Source of the DNA: Planosporangium spinosum
GTDB lineage: Bacteria; Actinomycetota; Actinomycetes; Mycobacteriales; Micromonosporaceae
Direction of reading: 5' to 3'
DNA length: 64,000 nucleotides
Assembly (NCBI RefSeq): GCF_049999945.1
Contig: NZ_JBLYUB010000017.1
Coordinates: forward strand, 62,001-126,000
Below the pieces are notes generated by a model. The model was not told the origin of the DNA. It saw nothing but the letters and a program-made list of their open reading frames with translations, and did not search any database. Positions 8,001 to 16,245 of this stretch are shown here, in pieces. How positions within the stretch are numbered: position 1 is the stretch's first letter; each line of letters starts with the position of its first letter. Both the position numbers and the translations under genes were made by a program.

Positions 8001-8414
8001 TCACGCGACCCGCGACGCGGACGGGTTGGGGGCGGACTCGGTGGCCGCCGCCAGTGCCGCCTGGCGCCATGCGTCGCTCAGCGGCTCGACCAGCTTGCGG
8101 CACTCGGCGACGCGCTCGGCGTCGGCGCGTACGTTCGCCGCCATCAGCTCGTTGAGCAGGAACACGTACACCTGGGCGAGGGCCGCGGCGCCCGACCAGG
8201 CCCCGGTGTCGAGGGTGGTGGTCAGCTCGAGGACGATCTCCTGCGCGTGCAGCAACTGGGCGCTGCCCTCGTCGCGGTTCCCCTCGCGCAGCGCCTGCTC
8301 GCCCCGGATGAGGTCGAGCAGGAGCCGGTCGTACAGCATGACGAGCAGGCGGGCCGGCGACGCGGTGTTGATCGCGTCGGCCAGGTAGCGGTCACGCAGG
8401 GCGGGGCTGGTCAT
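8001..8414 (-). CDS. fliS: Flagellin-specific chaperone FliS
   Basis: This 137-residue protein shows the FliS signature: LRDRYLADAINTASPARLLVMLYDRLLLDLIRGEQAL in the first helices, then HAQEIVLELTTTLDT and a C-terminal helical tail. FliS binds the flagellin C-terminus in the cytoplasm and delivers it for export. The gene follows fliD with a 2-nt gap, and sits in a separate transcription unit from fliC. Confidence 0.94.
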   Translation of the reverse strand: MTSPALRDRYLADAINTASPARLLVMLYDRLLLDLIRGEQALREGNRDEGSAQLLHAQEIVLELTTTLDTGAWSGAAALAQVYVFLLNELMAANVRADAERVAECRKLVEPLSDAWRQAALAAATESAPNPSASRVA

Positions 8415-8416
8415 CG

Positions 8417-9736
8417 TCAGGATCCCCCTCCGGTGGGCAGGCCGGCGAGTTGGCCCGCCAGCCAGGTGGACTGGCTGCGCATCTTGCCGAGCGCGACCTC
8501 GAGGTTGGAGAACTGGCGTTTCAGCGCCTCCTGGCGCAGGGCCAGCCGGTCGTCCCAGCCGTCGATCTGCTTGTTGAGGTCCCTGATGTAGTCGTCGTGG
8601 TTGGTGATCGTGGCCGTCAGCGAGGTGTTGTCCGTGCTGGTCCGGTCGACGAGCTGCTTGGCGAGACCGGTGGTGACCGCGGTCTGGGTGTCGGTCGGGT
8701 TCGCGTCGTACGCGGCGAGGAACGTGTCCCGGTTGAACGTGAGATTGCCGAACTTGTCCAGCTCCACGCCGAGCGCCTTGTAGCTCTTGAAGCCGTCCGG
8801 CAGGCCGTCCACGGGCGCGCTGACCTGGCTGAGCACGCCGGACCGGATCTCGGAGACCTGGAAGTTGCCCAGCAGGGTACCGGCGATCTTCTTGGTCGCG
8901 TCGTACGCGGTCTGGAGCTTGATCTCGTTCAGCAGGGAGTTGGCCGCATCGACCATCGCCTGCATCTTGTCGGCGAGCCCCTGCTTGTCGGGGTTGACGG
9001 TGACGGTCACGCCGTTCTCGACCTTGGTGGCGGTCAGCGTGATCCCGGACATCAGCCCGGTGAAGACGTTGTTGGGGCTGGTGACGGTGTAGCCGCCGGC
9101 GGCCTGGTCGCCCACCGCGATCGTGGCGTCGGCGCCGGCGGCCGCGATCTTCTGGGTGATCGTGGACTGGAGGCCGCTGCTGACGGTGAAGCCGGCCTGC
9201 TGACCGGTCTTGGTCGCGGTGAGCTGCAGGACGGGACCGTTCGCGGTGGTGATCACCGCGGCCCGCACGTCGGTCTTCGCCGCGTTGATCGAATCGGCGA
9301 CGCCCTGGGCGCTGGTGTCGGTCCCGAGGGTGATTGGCACGACCCGACCGTCGTTGAACGTGATCTCGAAGGGGCTGCCGTCGGTGATCGAGCCCGAGGC
9401 GGGGACCGCCGCGGTCACGACGTGGGCCGAGGCCAGGTTGACCACGTTGAAGGTGAGCGCGCCGGTGGAGGCGCCCGGCGTGGCGCTGACGGCGACCGCG
9501 GAGGACGAGGAGGTCGCCCGGACGCCCTTCCAGGTGTCGGCCTTGGTCAGCGTCTCGGCCGCCGTCTTGAGCGTGGCGAGCCGGGTGTTGATGCCCTGGA
9601 GCGCGCTCTTGACCGTCTGCTCGGACTTGACCTTGTTCTGGAGCGCGGCCTGGGGCGCGGCCTCGAGCTGCATCAGTTGGGCGATCACCTGGCTCGTGTT
9701 CATGCCACTGATGAGGCCGTCGACGCTGCCTGTCAC
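8417..9736 (-). CDS. fliD: Flagellar filament cap protein FliD
   Basis: This 439-residue protein has the N-terminal FliD region (VDGLISGMNTSQVIAQLMQLEAAPQ), an immunoglobulin-like central part rich in Thr/Val, and a C-terminal coiled coil (NKQIDGWDDRLALRQEALKRQFSNLEVALGKMRSQ). FliD caps the filament and promotes flagellin folding. The start is a GTG at 9734-9736 with AGAGGAG 8 nt upstream. It is first in the fliD-fliS operon. Confidence 0.94.
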   Translation of the reverse strand: MTGSVDGLISGMNTSQVIAQLMQLEAAPQAALQNKVKSEQTVKSALQGINTRLATLKTAAETLTKADTWKGVRATSSSSAVAVSATPGASTGALTFNVVNLASAHVVTAAVPASGSITDGSPFEITFNDGRVVPITLGTDTSAQGVADSINAAKTDVRAAVITTANGPVLQLTATKTGQQAGFTVSSGLQSTITQKIAAAGADATIAVGDQAAGGYTVTSPNNVFTGLMSGITLTATKVENGVTVTVNPDKQGLADKMQAMVDAANSLLNEIKLQTAYDATKKIAGTLLGNFQVSEIRSGVLSQVSAPVDGLPDGFKSYKALGVELDKFGNLTFNRDTFLAAYDANPTDTQTAVTTGLAKQLVDRTSTDNTSLTATITNHDDYIRDLNKQIDGWDDRLALRQEALKRQFSNLEVALGKMRSQSTWLAGQLAGLPTGGGS

Positions 9737-9804
9737 GGTTGCTGCTCCTCTGGTTGGGGATAGGTGCGCGGAATCCGGCGGGGGAGCCGGAGACCGGGTG
9801 GGTG

Positions 9805-9841
9805 CCGGAAGGGGCGGCCGGCGACCGACCGCCCCTTCCGG
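9805..9841 (-). terminator. Hairpin terminator after fliC
   Basis: A perfect 13-bp stem, CCGGAAGGGGCGG (9805-9817) with its complement (9829-9841), encloses an 11-nt loop 50 nt past the fliC stop and upstream of fliD. No T-run follows, as is common in actinobacteria. Confidence 0.75.
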
Positions 9842-9890
9842 ACCGTTGTTCAGTTGTCCAACGTGTTCAGTTGTTCAGCCTGTCCGGCTA

Positions 9891-11126
9891 TCAGCCGCGC
9901 AGGAGCGACAGCACCGACTGCGGCGCCTGGTTGGCCTGGGCCAGCATCGAGGTACCGGCCTGGGTCAGGATCTGGGCCCGGGTGAACTGGACCATCTCCT
10001 GGGCCATGTCGGTGTCACGGATCCGCGACTCCGACGCCGACAGGTTCTCGACCGCCACGTTCAGGTTGTTGATCGTGTGCTCGAACCGGTTCTGGTACGC
10101 ACCGAGGTTCGCCCGCTGGGTCGAGACGGTGCTGATCGCGGTGTCGAGCGCGCTGATCGCGGTCGCGGCACCACCACTGGCCACCAGGTCGAGCGCGCCG
10201 GTGCCCAGGGCGGTGGAGTCGACCTTCGCGATCGAGATCTTGATCTGCTCGGCGGCGTTGTTGTTCGCGCCGACCTGGAACGTGCCGCCACCGGTGCCGG
10301 TGGTGGTCGAGTCGCCGGTACCGACACCCGGCAGGTCCCCGCCGGTCGCGACCGTGAACTTCGAGCCGGTGGTGGCGTTGGTCAGCGCCTTCTCCGAGGA
10401 GAGCTCCACCTTCCAGACCCCGCCACCGGCGTCGGTGACGTTGGCCTTCACCGTGCCGGCCGTGTAGCCGGCAGCGGTGAACACGCTGTCCAGACCGTTC
10501 TGGATCGCCGTCTGGTACGCGCCGGCGCTGGTGTAGGTGCCAGCCGCGATGGTCACGTCCGTGGCCGCCAGCGTCCCGTACGTGCCGTCGGCCTTCTGGA
10601 AGTCACCGGTGATGTTGAACTTCTCAGTACCCGCGACCACCAGGCCGGAGCCGCTGACGCCGCTGACCGCGCCGGACAGGCTCGCGGACGTGTTGCCGAA
10701 GGTGCCGTCGAGCAGCTTCGACTTGCCGAACGAGGTGGTCGAACCGATCCGGTCCAGCTCCTGGTTGAGCTGGGAGAATTCGGTCTGGGCCGACTGGCGG
10801 GCCTGGGTGTCCTGCGAACCGGTGTTGTTCGCCTGGACCGCCAGGTCGCGCATGCGCTGAAGGATGGAGTGCACCTCGGTGAGCGCACCTTCAGCGGTCT
10901 GCACGACGCTGATGCCGTCCTGCGCGTTGCGGACGGCGACCTTGAGGCCACCGACCTGGGCGCGCAGGCCCTCGCTGATGGACAGACCCGCCGCGTCGTC
11001 GGCCGCCCGGTTGATCCGGTAACCGCTGGACAGCTTCTCCAGCGACTTGGCCATCTGGCCGTCGGTGACCGACAGGTTGCGGTACGAGTTCATCGCCGCG
11101 ATGTTCTGGTTGATACGCAGACCCAT
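9891..11126 (-). CDS. fliC: Flagellin
   Basis: This 411-residue filament subunit has the conserved N-terminal D0/D1 helices (MGLRINQNIAAMNSYRNL, AADDAAGLSISEGLRAQ) and C-terminal D1/D0 (RIRDTDMAQEMVQFTRAQIL, ending SVLSLLRG). The central 140-300 region, rich in Thr, Gly and Ala, is the variable surface-exposed domain. The transcript is monocistronic, with a FliA-type promoter 50-90 nt upstream and a terminator after the stop. The leader contains four ANGGA motifs, one over the Shine-Dalgarno sequence, consistent with control by the nearby FliW-CsrA pair. Confidence 0.97.
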   Translation of the reverse strand: MGLRINQNIAAMNSYRNLSVTDGQMAKSLEKLSSGYRINRAADDAAGLSISEGLRAQVGGLKVAVRNAQDGISVVQTAEGALTEVHSILQRMRDLAVQANNTGSQDTQARQSAQTEFSQLNQELDRIGSTTSFGKSKLLDGTFGNTSASLSGAVSGVSGSGLVVAGTEKFNITGDFQKADGTYGTLAATDVTIAAGTYTSAGAYQTAIQNGLDSVFTAAGYTAGTVKANVTDAGGGVWKVELSSEKALTNATTGSKFTVATGGDLPGVGTGDSTTTGTGGGTFQVGANNNAAEQIKISIAKVDSTALGTGALDLVASGGAATAISALDTAISTVSTQRANLGAYQNRFEHTINNLNVAVENLSASESRIRDTDMAQEMVQFTRAQILTQAGTSMLAQANQAPQSVLSLLRG

Positions 11127-11136
11127 GTGTACTCAC

Positions 11137-11168
11137 TCCTTGGTTGGGGTCCTTGCCGGTCCGTCCGT
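11137..11168 (-). promoter_or_regulatory. Predicted CsrA-binding region in the fliC leader
   Basis: The minus-strand leader of about 50 nt contains AAGGA at 11137-11141 (within the ribosome-binding site), AAGGA at 11150-11154 and two overlapping ACGGA at 11160-11168. CsrA binds ANGGA, often at the Shine-Dalgarno. csrA and fliW lie 5 kb away in the same locus. Binding is inferred. Confidence 0.5.
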
Positions 11169-11184
11169 GGCCCGGTCGACGTAC

Positions 11185-11217
11185 TGTTCGGCAGCCGCCC
11201 GGCCTCCTGAAGACTTT
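11185..11217 (-). promoter_or_regulatory. FliA/WhiG-type promoter of fliC
   Basis: On the minus strand AAAGTCTTCA (11208-11217), a 15-nt spacer, then GCCGAACA (11185-11192). It is the same arrangement as upstream of flgB. The predicted start gives a leader of about 50 nt. Confidence 0.75.
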
Positions 11218-11248
11218 CGGCGGCTTTCTTTTCCTCGATGTCGCCTGC

Positions 11249-11320
<72 letters not shown>

Positions 11321-11325
11321 CGGAA

Positions 11326-11383
11326 ACGCGTGAGTCCCCCGGGGTGCCGTTGTCGGGACGGCGTCCTCGGGGGACTCACGCGT
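11326..11383 (-). terminator. Strong hairpin after the sigma factor gene
   Basis: A perfect 16-bp inverted repeat, ACGCGTGAGTCCCCCG (11326-11341) against 11368-11383, flanks a 26-nt loop that contains a smaller GCCGT/ACGGC hairpin. It begins 39 nt beyond the stop of the sigma gene. Confidence 0.8.
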
Positions 11384-11421
11384 GGTTCGCCGGCTTCGCG
11401 ACGGCGGCGCCGGTGCGCCGG

Positions 11422-12282
11422 TCAGGCGGTGTGGGCGACGGGTAGGCCGAGTTGGGTGGTCAGTTCGAGGCGGGCGCGGAGGTCGCCGCGGGTGGCGATG
11501 GCGGAGTAGTAGGCCTCGCGGCGGCGGGCGACGCAGCCGCCGGGGCGGTCGGGTTCGGCCATCAGGTCGGGGTCGAGGTGGGTGTTGAGGCCGTCGCGGA
11601 GCAGGACGAGGGCTTCGGCGCGTAGTTGGGAGACGCGGGATTCGGTGACGCCGAGTTCGGCGGCGATCTCGGTCATGGGGCGTTCGTCGAAGAAGTAGGC
11701 GGTGACCACCAGGCGGAGCCGGTCGGGGAGGGCGTCGATGGCGTGGTGGAGGTAGCCGATGCGTTCGCGGTGCAGGAGGAGGTCTTCGGGGCCGGCGGCG
11801 CGTTCGGGGACGAGGTCTTCGGCGGTGCCGGCGGCGAAGCCCTGGAGGCTGAGGACGACGGCGCGTTGGACGTCGTCGTCGGTGGCTTTGATGTCGTTGA
11901 CGGCGACGCCGAGGGTTTCGGCGAGTTCGGCGGTGGTGGGGGTGCGGCCGAGGGTGGCGGTGAGGTGCTGGGCGGCGGTGTCGATGCGGCGGGCGCGGGA
12001 GCGTACGGAGCGGCTGGCCCAGTCGAGGCCGCGGAGTTCGTCGAGGAGGGCGCCGCGGATGCGGGCGGTGGCGAAGCTGCCGAAGGGGGTGCCGCGGTCG
12101 GGGTCGTAGGCCTTGGCGGCGGTGGCGAGGGCGGCCATGCCGGCGGAGACGAGGTCTTCGCGGCTGACGTGGGCGGGCAGGCGGCCCAGCATCTCGCGGA
12201 CGAGGTGGCCGACCAGTGGGAGGTGGCTACGCACCAGGTCCTCGATCGAACGCGGCGACGGCGTGGCGGTGGTGACAGACAC
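11422..12282 (-). CDS. fliA: RNA polymerase sigma factor, FliA/WhiG family
   Basis: This 286-residue sigma-70-type factor lacks region 1. Region 2 is at about residues 15-95 (LVRSHLPLVGHLVREML, DLVSAGMAALATAAKAYDP, TPFGSFATARIRGALLDELR), region 3 at about 100-165, and region 4 with the helix-turn-helix TEIAAELGVTESRVSQLRAEAL. The FATARIRGALLDELR segment is typical of FliA/WhiG. It probably reads the AAGTCyTCA/GCCGA promoters of flgB, fliC and flgN. The start is the GTG at 12280-12282 with AGAGG just upstream; a longer frame to 12423 has no such support. Codon choice (GAA, CAA and C-ending codons favoured) differs from the neighbouring flagellar genes. Confidence 0.9.
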   Translation of the reverse strand: MSVTTATPSPRSIEDLVRSHLPLVGHLVREMLGRLPAHVSREDLVSAGMAALATAAKAYDPDRGTPFGSFATARIRGALLDELRGLDWASRSVRSRARRIDTAAQHLTATLGRTPTTAELAETLGVAVNDIKATDDDVQRAVVLSLQGFAAGTAEDLVPERAAGPEDLLLHRERIGYLHHAIDALPDRLRLVVTAYFFDERPMTEIAAELGVTESRVSQLRAEALVLLRDGLNTHLDPDLMAEPDRPGGCVARRREAYYSAIATRGDLRARLELTTQLGLPVAHTA

Positions 12283-12484
12283 GGATACCTCTTCGTGGCG
12301 GCTGTTGTCCTGCTGGCGCCCCGATCGACGCGGTGGTCGGCCGGGCAGGAGTAACGGTCCGTTGCTCGGGGTGTACGAACTGGTCACGAAGAGTTGCAGT
12401 GCGGTTGCGGTGAGAACTGCCACGCGCCGTTGTCCTCAAGTTCCGGGGAGGGACCGTCGCGTGGGTTGCGGGGGAGTGGCGGGC

Positions 12485-12502
12485 CGGGTGCCGGCCGGGT
12501 GC
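12485..12502. promoter_or_regulatory. Direct repeat matching the TcrA box motif, upstream of flgN promoter
   Basis: Plus strand CGGGTGC-CGGC-CGGGTGC, which read on the minus strand is GCACCCG-GCCG-GCACCCG, a perfect match to GCA(A/C)CCG-n4-GCA(A/C)CCG. It sits 23 nt upstream of the -35 block of the flgN-flgK promoter and within the divergent sigma/flgN intergenic region. Confidence 0.65.
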
Positions 12503-12525
12503 GAAATCGTCGAGCGAGTCCTCCG

Positions 12526-12557
12526 AAAGTCCTCAGGGCGGGAGCGGATCTGCCGAC
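12526..12557 (+). promoter_or_regulatory. FliA/WhiG-type promoter of flgN-flgK-flgL
   Basis: AAAGTCCTCA (12526-12535), 16 nt, then GCCGAC (12552-12557), about 55 nt upstream of the flgN ATG. It has the same two blocks as the flgB and fliC promoters, with one extra spacer base. Confidence 0.65.
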
Positions 12558-12613
12558 GTGTCCGATACCTGGCGCGCTACGAGGGGCGCAGCCGACGGCG
12601 GAAGGGCGACGAG

Positions 12614-13096
12614 ATGGGCCTGGCGGACCTGTCGAGCATCCTGTGGCGCGAACGCGAGATGCTCGAACTGCTTCTCTTCAAGCTCGAAGAGGAGCAGTTG
12701 GTGCTCGCCTCCGGCCGTACCCGCTGGCTGGCGCACGCGACCCGGGAGGTCGAGATGGTCCTCGACCAGATCCGGCAGACCGAGGTACTGCGCGCCGCCG
12801 AGGTGGCCGTCGTCGGCGCCGAGCTGGGCGCCGGCGACAACCCGAGCCTGGCGCAGCTGGCGGACCTGGTCGGCGCGCCCTGGTCGGACCTGTTCCGCGA
12901 CCACCGCAAGGCGTTCCTGGCCCTGACCGCCGAGATAAGCGCCCTGGCCGAGGCCAACCGCGACCTGCTCACCGCGGGTCAGCGCGCGGCCCGCGAGACG
13001 ATGCTCGCGTTCGCGGGCTCGATGGAGACCTACAGCCGCCGCGGCGAGACCGTCGCCACGGCTCCCCGTACCCGACTGATCGACGAGGCGATGTAA
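12614..13096 (+). CDS. flgN: FlgN-like flagellar export chaperone
   Basis: This all-helical 160-residue protein begins MGLADLSSILWREREMLELLLFKLEEEQLVL, matching the FlgN N-terminus (L-x-x-x-L-x-x-E-x-x-x-L-x-x-L-L). It directly precedes flgK and flgL, the hook-associated proteins it escorts. The ATG at 12614 is preceded by a weak GGGCGACGAG; the open frame extends further upstream but covers the promoter. The stop abuts the TTG start of flgK. Confidence 0.85.
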   Translation: MGLADLSSILWREREMLELLLFKLEEEQLVLASGRTRWLAHATREVEMVLDQIRQTEVLRAAEVAVVGAELGAGDNPSLAQLADLVGAPWSDLFRDHRKAFLALTAEISALAEANRDLLTAGQRAARETMLAFAGSMETYSRRGETVATAPRTRLIDEAM

Positions 13097-14485
13097 TTGA
13101 GTACCTTCTCCGGCCTGACCGGTGCCCTCAGCGCGCTGCACGCGCAGCGCCGCGCGATGGACGTCACCGGTCAGAACATCGCGAACGCCAACACCGACGG
13201 CTACTCGCGGCAGCGGGTCAACCTCGAGGCGACCGGCGGCTCGTCCGTTCCCGCGATCTACTCCACCCCCAACGGTGCCAACGGCGGGGTCACGGTCACC
13301 GACGTCACCCGCATCCAGGATGCGTTCCTGGAGGCCCGCGCCCGCATCGAGCACGGACAGAGCGCCTACCTCGCCGGGCAGCAGCAGGTGTACAGCCGGC
13401 TCGAGCAGGTGTTCAAGGAGCCCAGCGACACCGGGCTGCAGAAGCAGCTGTCGGAGTTCTGGTCGTCCTGGCACGACCTGGTCAACCGGCCCGGCGACCC
13501 GGCGGCCCGCAGCCAGGTGCTGGCGACGGGTACCACCCTCGCCAATACCATCCAGTCGTCGTACGCGACGCTCGGCTCGCTGTGGGGGACCACCCGCGAG
13601 CAGCTCGACGGGTACGTCACCGACCTCAACGGCGCGGCCGCCCGGGTCGCGCAGCTCAACCAGGCGATCGTGCGCAACGGCCAGGCCGGTCAGCCCGCCA
13701 ACGAGCTGGCCGACCAGCGGGACCTGCTGATCATGCACATCAGCGAGCTGACCGGCGCCTCCGCGCTGGCCCGCCCGGACGGCTCGGTCGACGTCTTCCT
13801 CGGCGGCTCGCCCCTGGTCAGCGGCGCGAGCTTCCGCCAGCTGAGCGTCACCGGCGCGCAGCGGATGGCCGACCAGGGCGCCAGTCCGGTCCAGCTGGTC
13901 TGGGACAAGCCGGCGAACACGCCGGCGGCGGTGACCTCGGGTTCCATCGCCGCCGCCATGGAGACGCTAAGCACCACGCTGCCGGGCATCGGTGCCGGGC
14001 TCGACGCGGTCACCGCCACGCTCGCGAACACCGTCAACGCCCAGCACAAGCTGGGCCAGGACCCGCAGGGTGACCCCGGCGAGGACTTCTTCACCTCGAC
14101 CAAGGCCGTCGACTTCGCCGTCGCGATCACCGACACGAACAAGATCGCCGCGGCGAAGGCCGGCGCCGGCCCGCTCGACAGCGGCAACGCCGACGCCCTG
14201 GCGGCGCTGGCCACGGCCGCGAACGGGGCCGACCGCGAGTACCGCCAGTTCATCATCAACCTCGGCTCGGCCAAGCAGACCGTGGACCGCCGGATGGCCA
14301 TCCAGGATGTCGTCACCACGGACGTCGACTCGGCCCGATCCGCTCAGTCCGGGGTCAACCTGGACGAAGAAATGACCAACCTGATCTCCTACCAGCGCGC
14401 GTACCAGGCCGCGTCCCGGGTGATGACGACCGTCGACGACATGCTCGACACGCTCATCAACCGCACCGGCCTGGTCGGAAGGTAA
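13097..14485 (+). CDS. flgK: Flagellar hook-associated protein 1 FlgK
   Basis: This 462-residue protein has the FlgK N-terminus (FSGLTGALSALHAQRRAMDVTGQNIANANTDGYSRQRV) and C-terminus (SGVNLDEEMTNLISYQRAYQAASRVMTTVDDMLDTLIN), both conserved rod/hook-family helices. It forms the hook-filament junction. The start is a TTG immediately after the flgN stop, with GAGG 8 nt upstream, so translation is likely coupled. Confidence 0.96.
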   Translation: MSTFSGLTGALSALHAQRRAMDVTGQNIANANTDGYSRQRVNLEATGGSSVPAIYSTPNGANGGVTVTDVTRIQDAFLEARARIEHGQSAYLAGQQQVYSRLEQVFKEPSDTGLQKQLSEFWSSWHDLVNRPGDPAARSQVLATGTTLANTIQSSYATLGSLWGTTREQLDGYVTDLNGAAARVAQLNQAIVRNGQAGQPANELADQRDLLIMHISELTGASALARPDGSVDVFLGGSPLVSGASFRQLSVTGAQRMADQGASPVQLVWDKPANTPAAVTSGSIAAAMETLSTTLPGIGAGLDAVTATLANTVNAQHKLGQDPQGDPGEDFFTSTKAVDFAVAITDTNKIAAAKAGAGPLDSGNADALAALATAANGADREYRQFIINLGSAKQTVDRRMAIQDVVTTDVDSARSAQSGVNLDEEMTNLISYQRAYQAASRVMTTVDDMLDTLINRTGLVGR

Positions 14486-14488
14486 CCG

Positions 14489-15379
14489 ATGTCCTCCTTT
14501 CGCGTCACCGAACGCTCCGTCGCCAGCCGGGTCCTGACCGGGCTGCAGTACAACCTCGACCGGCTGGGCCGGACCCAGCAGCAACTGTCCAGCGGCAAGC
14601 AGATCAACGGCGCCTCGGACTCGCCCACCGGCGCGGTGGCGGCGATGCAGTTCCGCAGCGACATATCGGCCGCGCAGCAGCAGCGGCGTAACGCCGATGA
14701 CGGCATCGGCTGGCTGGGCTCCGCGGACGCCGCGCTGACCAACGTCTCGTCCTCGGGCCGGCGCGCGCGGGAACTCGTGCTGCAGGGCATGAGCGCCGGT
14801 ACCGGAGGCTCGGCGGAGTCCCGGGAGGCCCTGGCCGCCGAGATCGACAACATCCGGAAGGAGCTGATCGGTACGGCCAACACCACATACCTCAACCGTC
14901 CGGTCTTCGGTGGTACCACCGGCGGCACGGTCGCCTACGACCAGAGCGGCACCTACGTCGGCGACACCGGGACAGTGACGCGCACCGTCGGCGAGAACAT
15001 GAAGGTACGGGTGGACACCGGCGGCGAGGAGGTGTTCGGCACCGGCGACACCCAGCTGTTCAAGGTGCTGGACGACATCACGACGCATCTGCGCACCAAC
15101 CCGGCCGCGCTCGGCGACGACCTCGGGCGGCTCGACACGGCGCTCCAGAAGGTACAGGCCGGGCTGTCCTCGGTCGGTGCCCGCTACAACCAGGTGGACC
15201 GGATGAGGCAGGCGGCGGACGACAAGGTACTGGACCTCAAGAATCAGCTGTCCGACGTCGAGGACATCGATCTGCCGAAGACCCTGACCGACCTGTCCCT
15301 GCAGCAGACGGCGTACCAGGCGGCGCTCGCGGCGGCCGCGCGGGTCGTCCAGCCGTCCCTCGTCGACTTCCTGCGTTAA
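14489..15379 (+). CDS. flgL: Flagellar hook-associated protein 3 FlgL
   Basis: This 296-residue flagellin-like protein has the N-terminus FRVTERSVASRVLTGLQYNLDRLGRTQQQLSSGKQIN and a C-terminal helix (DLSLQQTAYQAALAAAARVVQPSLVDFL). It forms the second junction zone with FlgK. It starts 3 nt after flgK. Its central domain is short, typical of FlgL rather than of a true flagellin. Confidence 0.95.
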   Translation: MSSFRVTERSVASRVLTGLQYNLDRLGRTQQQLSSGKQINGASDSPTGAVAAMQFRSDISAAQQQRRNADDGIGWLGSADAALTNVSSSGRRARELVLQGMSAGTGGSAESREALAAEIDNIRKELIGTANTTYLNRPVFGGTTGGTVAYDQSGTYVGDTGTVTRTVGENMKVRVDTGGEEVFGTGDTQLFKVLDDITTHLRTNPAALGDDLGRLDTALQKVQAGLSSVGARYNQVDRMRQAADDKVLDLKNQLSDVEDIDLPKTLTDLSLQQTAYQAALAAAARVVQPSLVDFLR

Positions 15380-15398
15380 GACGTTTCAGAGGAGATTC

Positions 15399-15827
15399 AT
15401 GACCGCTCTAGTACTCGACGCGCCCCCGTCCGTCGACACCGTTGAGATGCCCGTCCTGGAGTTCGTGGCGCCGATCCCCGGCTTCCCGCAGGAGCGGCGC
15501 TTCGTCCTGGTCCGCGTGGACGAGGCCGGCATGCTGTACTCGCTCCGTTCGGTGGACCGGCCGGAGCTGCGGTTCCTGGTGGCGCCCCCGGCGCCGTTCT
15601 TCCCGGGCTACACCGTGGAGGTCGACGACGAGGCGCTGGAGGCGCTCGGCGGCCCCGCGGCGGACGAGCTGCTCGTCCTGCTCATGGTGAACGCCGGCAC
15701 GCGGCCCGGGGAGGCCACCGCCAACCTGCTGGCCCCGATCGTCGTCGCGCAGCGCAGCCGCCGCGCGGTACAGCTGATCATGAGCCGTACGGGACTTCCG
15801 GTGCGTGCTCCCCTTTTTATTGGATAA
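15399..15827 (+). CDS. fliW: Flagellar assembly factor FliW
   Basis: This 142-residue beta-rich protein has the FliW hallmarks: LEFVAPIPGFPQERRFVLVRVDEAG, FRDPELRFL-like VDRPELRFLV, and ATANLLAPIVVAQRSRRAVQLIM. FliW binds both flagellin and CsrA, so free flagellin releases FliW's brake on CsrA. An AGAGGAG lies 5 nt before the ATG. csrA follows 51 nt downstream, the classic pair. Confidence 0.96.
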   Translation: MTALVLDAPPSVDTVEMPVLEFVAPIPGFPQERRFVLVRVDEAGMLYSLRSVDRPELRFLVAPPAPFFPGYTVEVDDEALEALGGPAADELLVLLMVNAGTRPGEATANLLAPIVVAQRSRRAVQLIMSRTGLPVRAPLFIG

Positions 15828-15878
15828 ATCGGGTATTGTGCTTTCGCCGGGCCTACCGGTCGTTCGAAGGAGGAGCAT

Positions 15879-16142
15879 GTGCTCGTTCTGACCCGCCGTC
15901 CCGGTGAAAGCGTCATGATCGGCGACGACGTCGTCATCACCGTCCTCGACGTGCGGGGGGACGTCGTGCGCCTGGGTATCAAGGCGCCGCGCAGCGTCCA
16001 GGTGCACCGCGAAGAGGTGTACCTGGAACTTCAGAAGGTGAACCAGGACGCGGCCTCGCCCAGCGACGCCGCCGTCGAGGCGCTCACCCGCATGCTGCGG
16101 CCCGACGCCGAGAAGCCGCCGGCGCCGGAGGGTGACTCCTGA
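15879..16142 (+). CDS. csrA: Carbon storage regulator CsrA
   Basis: This 87-residue RNA-binding protein begins MLVLTRRPGESVMIGDDVVITVLDVRGDVVRLGIKAPRSVQVHREEVY, the near-invariant CsrA core. The C-terminal tail (about 25 residues past the core) is longer than in E. coli. It represses translation by binding GGA motifs in leaders; the fliC leader has four. The start is GTG at 15879 with GAAGGAGGAG upstream. A strong terminator follows at 16171. Confidence 0.97.
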   Translation: MLVLTRRPGESVMIGDDVVITVLDVRGDVVRLGIKAPRSVQVHREEVYLELQKVNQDAASPSDAAVEALTRMLRPDAEKPPAPEGDS

Positions 16143-16170
16143 AGGTTTCCGCCGGTCGGGTGGAGAGAGG

Positions 16171-16207
16171 TCGAACGCCGCGGGGCTCTGGCGCCCGCGG
16201 CGTTCGA
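16171..16207. terminator. Bidirectional terminator between csrA and the pilus operon
   Basis: A perfect 14-bp stem, TCGAACGCCGCGGG (16171-16184) with 16194-16207, has a 9-nt loop. It lies 29 nt after csrA (+) and 39 nt past the end of the convergent pilin gene (-). Confidence 0.8.
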
Positions 16208-16245
16208 TCCGTTTCGGCCGCCGGACGGCACCGGCACCGGCATCC

